Shown: positions 58,801 through 64,000 of the stretch, in pieces
Layout of the letters: every line of letters starts with the position of its first letter
How positions within the stretch are numbered: the stretch's first letter is position 1
From: Branchiostoma floridae
Taxonomy: Eukaryota > Chordata > Leptocardii > Amphioxiformes > Branchiostomatidae
DNA: 64,000 nt
Direction of reading: 5' to 3'
Assembly: GCF_000003815.2 (NCBI RefSeq)
Contig: NC_049983.1
Location: 11,728,283-11,792,282 of the forward strand
Made by a program: the position numbers and the translations under genes
The notes under the pieces: generated by a model
The model's input: the letters and a program-made list of their open reading frames with translations, nothing else
Databases searched by the model: none
Told to the model about the DNA's origin: nothing

Positions 58801-61800
58801 GATCGTAAAGTTACTGGAATGTGTTGTATTGTTCCTATGATGTTTCAGTATATCTTAAGTTTATGCAACCTTTCCGGGGCGTAATAGCCCCGAACGCGCT
58901 CAGAAAATACTGTAAATGCATTTAATTTCGCGGGGATTTAATTTCGCGGTAGCGGCAAAATGGACATTTCGCGGTGGATTTAATTTCGCGGTAGCGCCAT
59001 CCCGCGAAATTCAATGCATTTTCAGCACTGCACTGTAGTCACGAACTGCCGTGTAAAACCCGGCGCCTCTACAAACCGCCAGTCGGAAAACACTTGCTGG
59101 TTACCCGGTAAGGGTCCTATACAGACGGATAGAACAGTTTCCATGCTTTTGACTTGTTCTTGCGTGAGCCACTGTTACTGATCTAATCGTATCTACCCTC
59201 TCAATACGTAATAGTATACAGTAGTACGACCTTTGTATCATGGTGAACATACTGTACAGTACTGTAATACAGTTGGTCGTATGAAAAAAATTACATGCGT
59301 GTCTTCAGTCAAGACTTCACCGTAGTAAGTATGTCAAACATTTCATTATACAGTGACAAAGACAGTAGTAGTATGTACATGGAGTGGAAAAGGGGCACCT
59401 TAGGCGGCGCCAGCAGACGAAATATTCGCGGTGGATTTAATTTCGCGGTGAAGCGGCCGCCGCGAAAACCGCGAATATTAATCCACCGCGAATATTTCTG
59501 CATTTACAGTATGAAATATTCGGAACGTGTTTTGTCTCCAAAGAGTCCTAGAACGTTCCATTACTTGAAATCCGGATATGCGACATGATTATATGGTCCC
59601 ATTCTTGACTCCTGAAATTATCCGGATTAATACGAAATATTCGGAACGTGATTTGTATCCAAAGAGTCCGAACACGTTCCATTACTGGAAATCCGGATAT
59701 GGACGTAATTATTTGGTCCCGTTCCGGACTTCTGAAATTATCCGGATATATACGAAATATTCGGAACGTGGTTTGTCTCCAAAGAGTCCGAAAACGTTCC
59801 ATTACTGGAAATCCGGATATGAGGCAGGAATTAAATGGTCCCGTTCCGGACTCCTGAAATTTTCCGAAAACGCAGGGGAGTCATGTCAGATTTCGTCCGG
59901 ATATTGTCCGGATATATCAAGAAACGGTCCCGATCCGGATGTATACAAACATAGAAACGTCCGGAAATGACACCCTTTCGCACAGTGCAAGATTTAAATG
60001 GTTTTAACCTTATTCAACCTAGAAGGCATTGCATTGTAGTAGCAGTTGTATTTATGTTGTGGAAGTTTATGATATTGTAGAACATGATTTTTCAGTTCCA
60101 TTGTTACTTAATATGCATCTATGGAAGATGTATTTGTGATGTATGTAATGTGTTTCTTTTAACAGTAACAGGTAGAAAATTGTAGAACATGATTCTTTCA
60201 GTTCCATTGTTACTCAGGCAACTGTAGAATATATATTTGTGATCTAAGTAATGTATGTTTCTTTTAACAGTAACAGGTAGAAAACAAAAGAAAGGGGGAG
60301 TTGTACCAACACAAGTTGTGCAGACATCCCTGACTATCCTGGACAGTTTCTTGAGCTGTCTGGAGCATGATGACATTGAAGATGGCAAGGAGGTAGGTTT
60401 TATCTTCTCTTTCTCGTAACCATATGTTTTCTCTTTATATATTATATTTGAACTAAATCATATATAACTACACAAATGGTAAAAATACACTTCTGTCACA
60501 GTGGTGGCAATCGATTTTCCTGTTTAGAATTGTATGATTTTACATAGAACTCCCTTATGATAAGAGCAAGTGATTTAATAATATTCATTTTCCACATACA
60601 GCACTTTCCTCCTAACCTACCTGACGATACATGGAATACCTTTATCCAGCAGTACTACACTTTGGTTCAGTAAGTTGGTCTTGTATGTTTTATAGTAGCA
60701 GATTTTTTCATTCAAGATTCAATTCATGGACTTTGTATGCAACTAGTATAATGAAATCCATGGTATTTACTCCAATTACTTCTTTTAACATTTCTGTCTC
60801 CCTTTCTGCAGTGATTGTGGCACCCTGAGTACAGACAGTGATGTGGACATTGATCGGTGCATCGACACACTGGAGCAGTTCAAGGAGGCGTGGCCACAGT
60901 GTCAGATCGACGGCACCACCAACATGTGGATTGTCAAACCTGGGGCCAAGTCCAGGGGCAGAGGTGGGTTGGTTTTCCTACAAGCTTCCTGCACCCATCA
61001 TAATTTCATCTCTGTACAGTGACAACAGACACAAGTGATCCCCTCTGATCCCCTGCCGAATCTGGTCACCTGCCGGATCCAGTTACCAGCTTCTATTCTA
61101 AACTGTCATACAACTCATTGATCAGCATGATGCAAATTTACAGTTCACTGATGATTTTGTGAACATAAAGCCTGCAGCATCGTTTAGTATGTTTTGTTTC
61201 ATTTGTCAAAAACAAAGATGATGCAGTCTGTATTTCAGTTGACATATTCTCTCTCTGAATACAGGTTAAAGCATTCAATTTGATATATCTTTTGATTTTC
61301 CTTTTTTTAGAAATTAAAGTGATGAACAAACTTGAGGACATCTGCAAGCTGGTGGAAAGTACAGTAGTGAAGAAGGAGGGGAAGTGGGTTGTGCAGAAAT
61401 ACATTGAGGTATGTCAAAATATATCTCTACATATAAGACACATTAATATGTTTTGTGGTAAATTGATATACATGCAGGGTAATTTTTCATTGCTATCAAT
61501 GATTTTTGCATATTTCATGTTTTTATTTACATAAAATTATATACACTTAGGTACAATTATATATGTATAGATTCTAAAACTTTATTACATGTACTTTATT
61601 GCAGGACCCATTGCTGATTCACAACACCAAGTTTGACATCCGGCAGTGGTTCCTTGTGACTGACTGGAACCCCCTGACTATCTGGTTCTATAAGGACAGC
61701 TACCTGAGATTCTGTTCACAGGAATTCTCCCTGGAGAACTTCCATGAGTAAGTGTCCCAATAACTGTGGTCACATGTTTTTTTGTGGGAAAAACGGCTGT

Positions 61801-63886
61801 TTACATTGGTAGAAAAATCTGGTTTTAGATTAATGCCACCAACTAGAGTAGCAGTATCAAGTTGTCCTCCTTATATGCTTTACTTCAGTACTATAGTGGC
61901 ACTGAATTCCAGCATTTTTGTGTGTATTATCAAGAGTAAGAAGTTAGAAAGTTATGATTAGAAGATGCATTTCTGACTATAATAACAATGCACTTACTGT
62001 TCTTTTGTTTCTTTCAGAGCCATCCACTTGTCGAACAACTCAGTGCAAAAGAACTACAATAGCCCTCGGTCAAGTAACATCCCAGCCAACCTCATGTGGC
62101 ACAGCAAGACCTTCAAGGAGTACCTTAGGTCAGACTTGTCTTGGATTACAACCATTAAGACACAGAAGACTTTAGGATACCTGATAGCCATTGTGCATCA
62201 TAGGAAAATATATTCATTTACAAAAATATGGGTCCAATAACAAAACTAAGTGTCTTCTTTTTTATGTGTCTTTAGATCTGATGGCAATGGCCATATGTGG
62301 GAGTCCTTAGTGTATTCAGGAATGAAGCAGGCTGTCATCTATGCAATGGAAGCTTCTCAAGATATGATCGAGGGCAGAAAGGTACATGTAGGCTTAACTT
62401 CATCTGTATACTTGCAGCTTACATTGTATATGATTCTACTTGGATATCCATGAGACAGGTTTCCTTAAACAAATTTACACTCCCTTTCAACTAGAGGCAG
62501 AGACCGCTCAGCCACTGTTGAGTGACGAAGATTTGATGGATCTCTCAATGTGTGTGTTTTGTTGTCTTTTACATCACACTTTTACATCATATTGAATTAT
62601 GAGATCAAGGGATGCACAAATCCAGTGTTGGTCATTGTGATTGCTATCTAGTGGAAAGGTAACCTAGGTGATGTGGTGTTCTGTTCTATGATTTTTAGCA
62701 TTACAGTATGTCACAGAATCTGTACCTGGTTTGTAATGTCACAAATCTAAATGTTTTTGCCTATCACAGGGTTCTTTTGAGCTGTATGGAGCAGACTTCA
62801 TGTTAGATACAGACCTGAACCCGTGGCTGATTGAGATCAACTCCAGCCCCTGTATGTCCCCCTCCACCACCATCACAGCAGAGATGTGTGCCTCTGTGCT
62901 GGAAGATACCATGAAAGGTCAGTAACTCTAGATGTTAACCATCATTGCTGCTCATATTTGCATAGCTTTCTGTGTAGCTTTCTTTCATAAGTTTTGGAAG
63001 AAAAATATTGCTTTTGAAAGTTTCAAAATGTAACCTCAACTCAGTTGCCTTCAACTAACACAAATTCCTTGTTAGCTCTGTGGTTAAATTTTACAAATGG
63101 TTTCTTTTCCCTTTGCAGTTGTTCTGGACAGAAGATCAGACAAAAATTGTGACACAGGGAGGTTTGAATTGGCATTCAAACAGGTAAGGTTTGTAATGGA
63201 TTAAAGTGAAAACCATAGAGGTTCAATGTGAAATTTTGCCTTTAACATTTGCTCACCTAATTTCATAGCAGACTTGTAACATTTAGTTTGAAATATTTGT
63301 CTCCTGTTCAAAAAAGGTATGTAGCATCTTATAAAGTACAATAATGTGTTTCACTTTTCTGTGTTTCAACAGAGCACAATCCACATTCCACCTTACATTG
63401 GCATCAGCCTGTCCGTTGAGGGGCAGGCCATCCATAGACCTGTAGAAAGACGGCAGTCACAGGCCAACCAGTCACAGGCCAACCAGTCACAGGCCAACAA
63501 CAATGGGACAAGTAGCAATGACTCAGGAAACTCCAACAACCCTCCAACAAACAAAACAAACTCTACTGTAAACTCTTCACAAAATGGTTCAAGTAGAGCT
63601 GCAGCTGGAAATTCTTCACAGCAATCAAATCCTCCTCCGAAAATCACATACTCATCACAGGGAAATAGTAAGGACTCAAATGTAGTAGAGCCTGGGAAAA
63701 ATGGTGGCCCTCCTCTACCTCAAGGGTATCACAGAGCCAAGGCAAAAAGTGCACTCATCCAGTCCAGTAGGAAAACAGCCGTGCCAGCCATCAGACTGTA
63801 CAACAACAGGTCTCCCAACAGACAGAGCATGCCACTGAACCGTGTGGAGGGTTCAGACTTCAGTAATGTGGAACAGGAGGAAACAG
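46815..63886 (+). CDS. TTLL3: Tubulin glycylase TTLL3/TTLL8, 20 exons, 3' end outside window
   Basis: ATP-dependent ligase that starts glycine side chains on tubulin of cilia and flagella. Exons: 46815-47336, 48948-49019, 49798-49888, 50832-50927, 52054-52223, 52497-52641, 52964-53079, 53870-53995, 54212-54326, 54764-54976, 60271-60392, 60602-60669, 60812-60963, 61311-61408, 61605-61747, 62018-62128, 62276-62381, 62770-62917, 63119-63183, 63373-63886. This gives 1064 codons so far, all phases consistent. The first exon adds a lineage-variable N-terminus with three copies of an F-x-P-[KR]-x-N/S motif (9-24, 101-116, 139-154) and a glutamine run. The conserved region starts at [11 protein letters not shown], then [24 protein letters not shown] (ATP-grasp, about 657-668) and [12 protein letters not shown] (844-855). 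Exon 20 has an SQANQ tandem repeat. TTLL3 versus TTLL8 cannot be decided here. Other introns hold nothing recognised beyond the elements listed separately. Confidence 0.93.
54417..54715 (+). mobile_element. tRNA-derived SINE in a TTLL3 intron
   Basis: A tRNA-like head with A-box-like TGGCGCAGCAGCAGC and B-box-like GAGTTTGAATC is followed by a core segment (GGGAAAGGCACTTTACAC, then TGAGAATGAGTACC) of the kind shared among many deuterostome SINEs. It ends with an A-rich AAGAAG tail. It is in sense orientation and its tail reaches to about 50 bp before the splice acceptor at 54763. Confidence 0.7.
56048..56998. repeat. 72-bp satellite array, about 13 copies, with a 360-bp higher-order repeat
   Basis: The unit runs through CACTCCACCCCAGCGGTGC and GGTCCATATCCGGACAATATC. 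Period 72 bp is a multiple of three, so several frames on both strands stay open; the 304-residue frame at 56063-56977 is a by-product. Variant bases (AACATC at 56201 and 56561; GTTAAG near 56432 and 56792) recur exactly 360 bp apart, so a block of five units was duplicated. Confidence 0.95.
57015..58304 (+). CDS. Possible two-exon cargo gene inside the CACTA-like element, function unknown
   Basis: Candidate exon 57015-57228 ends ACTG|GTAAGT. Candidate exon 58054-58304 follows a strong polypyrimidine-CAG acceptor and ends in TGA. The phases match (1 base + 2 bases) and give about 154 residues. Both exons are GC-rich and CpG-rich compared with the surroundings. The protein reads plausibly: basic and cysteine-containing first part ([15 protein letters not shown]), a second part with several cysteines ([19 protein letters not shown]) and a very basic end (RRRRGRPGR) resembling an AT-hook. 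The first part of exon 1 runs through the subterminal repeat, so the true start may be later. I recognise no family; it could be a captured host fragment or chance. Confidence 0.35.
58910..59509. mobile_element. 600-bp MITE with CTGTAAATGCA ends nested in the CACTA-like element
   Basis: Ends CTGTAAATGCA and TGCATTTACAG are flanked by TA (58908-58909, 59510-59511). Both inner ends are rich in TTTCGCGG / CCGCGAA words in inverted orientation (58926-59010, 59415-59490). No transposase frame is present. TA duplication suggests Tc1/mariner-type mobilisation. Confidence 0.75.
59515..59835. repeat. About 121-bp repeat, three copies, right subterminal region of the CACTA-like element
   Basis: Units start at the ATATTCGGAACGTG word near 59515, 59636 and 59757. 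Each carries CCAAAGAGTCC, ACGTTCCATTACT and AATCCGGATATG. The first unit abuts the nested MITE. Confidence 0.85.
60074..60284 (+). repeat. Tandem duplication (105 bp) that copies a TTLL3 splice acceptor
   Basis: Copies 60074-60178 and 60179-60284 share ATTGTAGAACATGATT, CAGTTCCATTGTTACT and the acceptor CTTTTAACAG|TAACAGGTAGAAAA. Only the second copy continues into the real exon (60271 or 60277). The first ends its frame at once (stop after about five codons). Confidence 0.9.
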
Positions 63887-64000
63887 GTATGTTACTTCTT
63901 CAAGACTACAATGTACTATCGAGTGTAGCACTCACGTTTCCCTTTCACTATAAAGAACTTGATGTACAGTACTGTTGATCAATTCGTAGATTTTATTTTC

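Larger units (their letters stand above)
55014..59987. mobile_element. CACTA-like (EnSpm) DNA element, 4974 bp, in a TTLL3 intron
   Basis: The left end is CACTGTGCGAAAGGGTGTGA and the right end is its inverted near copy ending in CAGTG. Both are flanked by CAA (55011-55013 and 59988-59990), a 3-bp duplication as in CACTA elements. Subterminal regions on both sides are filled with TCCGGATAT/TCCGGACAA words, like the transposase-binding subterminal repeats of CACTA elements. No CACTA transposase is seen, so it is non-autonomous. It contains a 72-bp satellite (56048-56998), a possible cargo gene (57015-58304) and a nested MITE (58910-59509). Confidence 0.75.

Overview
The window looks like genomic DNA of a lancelet (amphioxus, Branchiostoma-like). 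This is an inference from gene content and structure. The genes are vertebrate-like and multi-exon with short coding exons and GT-AG introns. One is a 19-exon leukotriene A4 hydrolase of almost exactly human length and residue numbering. The introns are packed with non-LTR retrotransposons, MITEs and a SINE, and a RIG-I-like receptor carries a death-effector domain, a type of immune domain shuffling known from amphioxus. No species-level marker was checked.

Layout, left to right. (1) 269-15077, minus: complete leukotriene A4 hydrolase (LTA4H). Its first intron holds a dead CR1-like retrotransposon (9311-14785) that was itself hit by a second, 5'-truncated non-LTR element (10494-12969) whose RT frame is still open. 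(2) 15078-16279: short divergent promoter interval. (3) 16280-25973, plus: compact rabenosyn-5 (RBSN), a FYVE endosomal Rab effector, followed by a probable 3' UTR with 18 TGCATG words in about 440 bp. (4) 29987-34590, plus: secreted alpha/beta-hydrolase of unknown substrate, 8 exons, with a TATA box. (5) 36436-43566, minus: RIG-I-like receptor with an N-terminal death-effector domain, a linker of about 440 residues, a DECH helicase and a zinc-binding RIG-I C-terminal domain. A palindromic kappaB site lies 31 bp upstream of its ATG. (6) 43608-46800: mostly featureless, with a LINE 3' fragment and then a promoter with RFX X-box-like sites. (7) 46815-63886, plus: tubulin glycylase TTLL3/TTLL8, 20 exons seen, 3' end outside the window. 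One of its introns carries a 5-kb CACTA-like element with a 72-bp satellite, a possible two-exon cargo gene and a nested MITE.

The genes are not an operon and share no pathway. The strongest candidates for novelty are the DED-RIG-I-like receptor with its kappaB-bearing promoter, the CACTA-like element with its cargo frame, and the natural Phe at the suicide-inactivation position of LTA4H. All exon borders were set by eye from splice consensus, reading phase and protein similarity. In each gene the phases close without a remainder, which supports the models.
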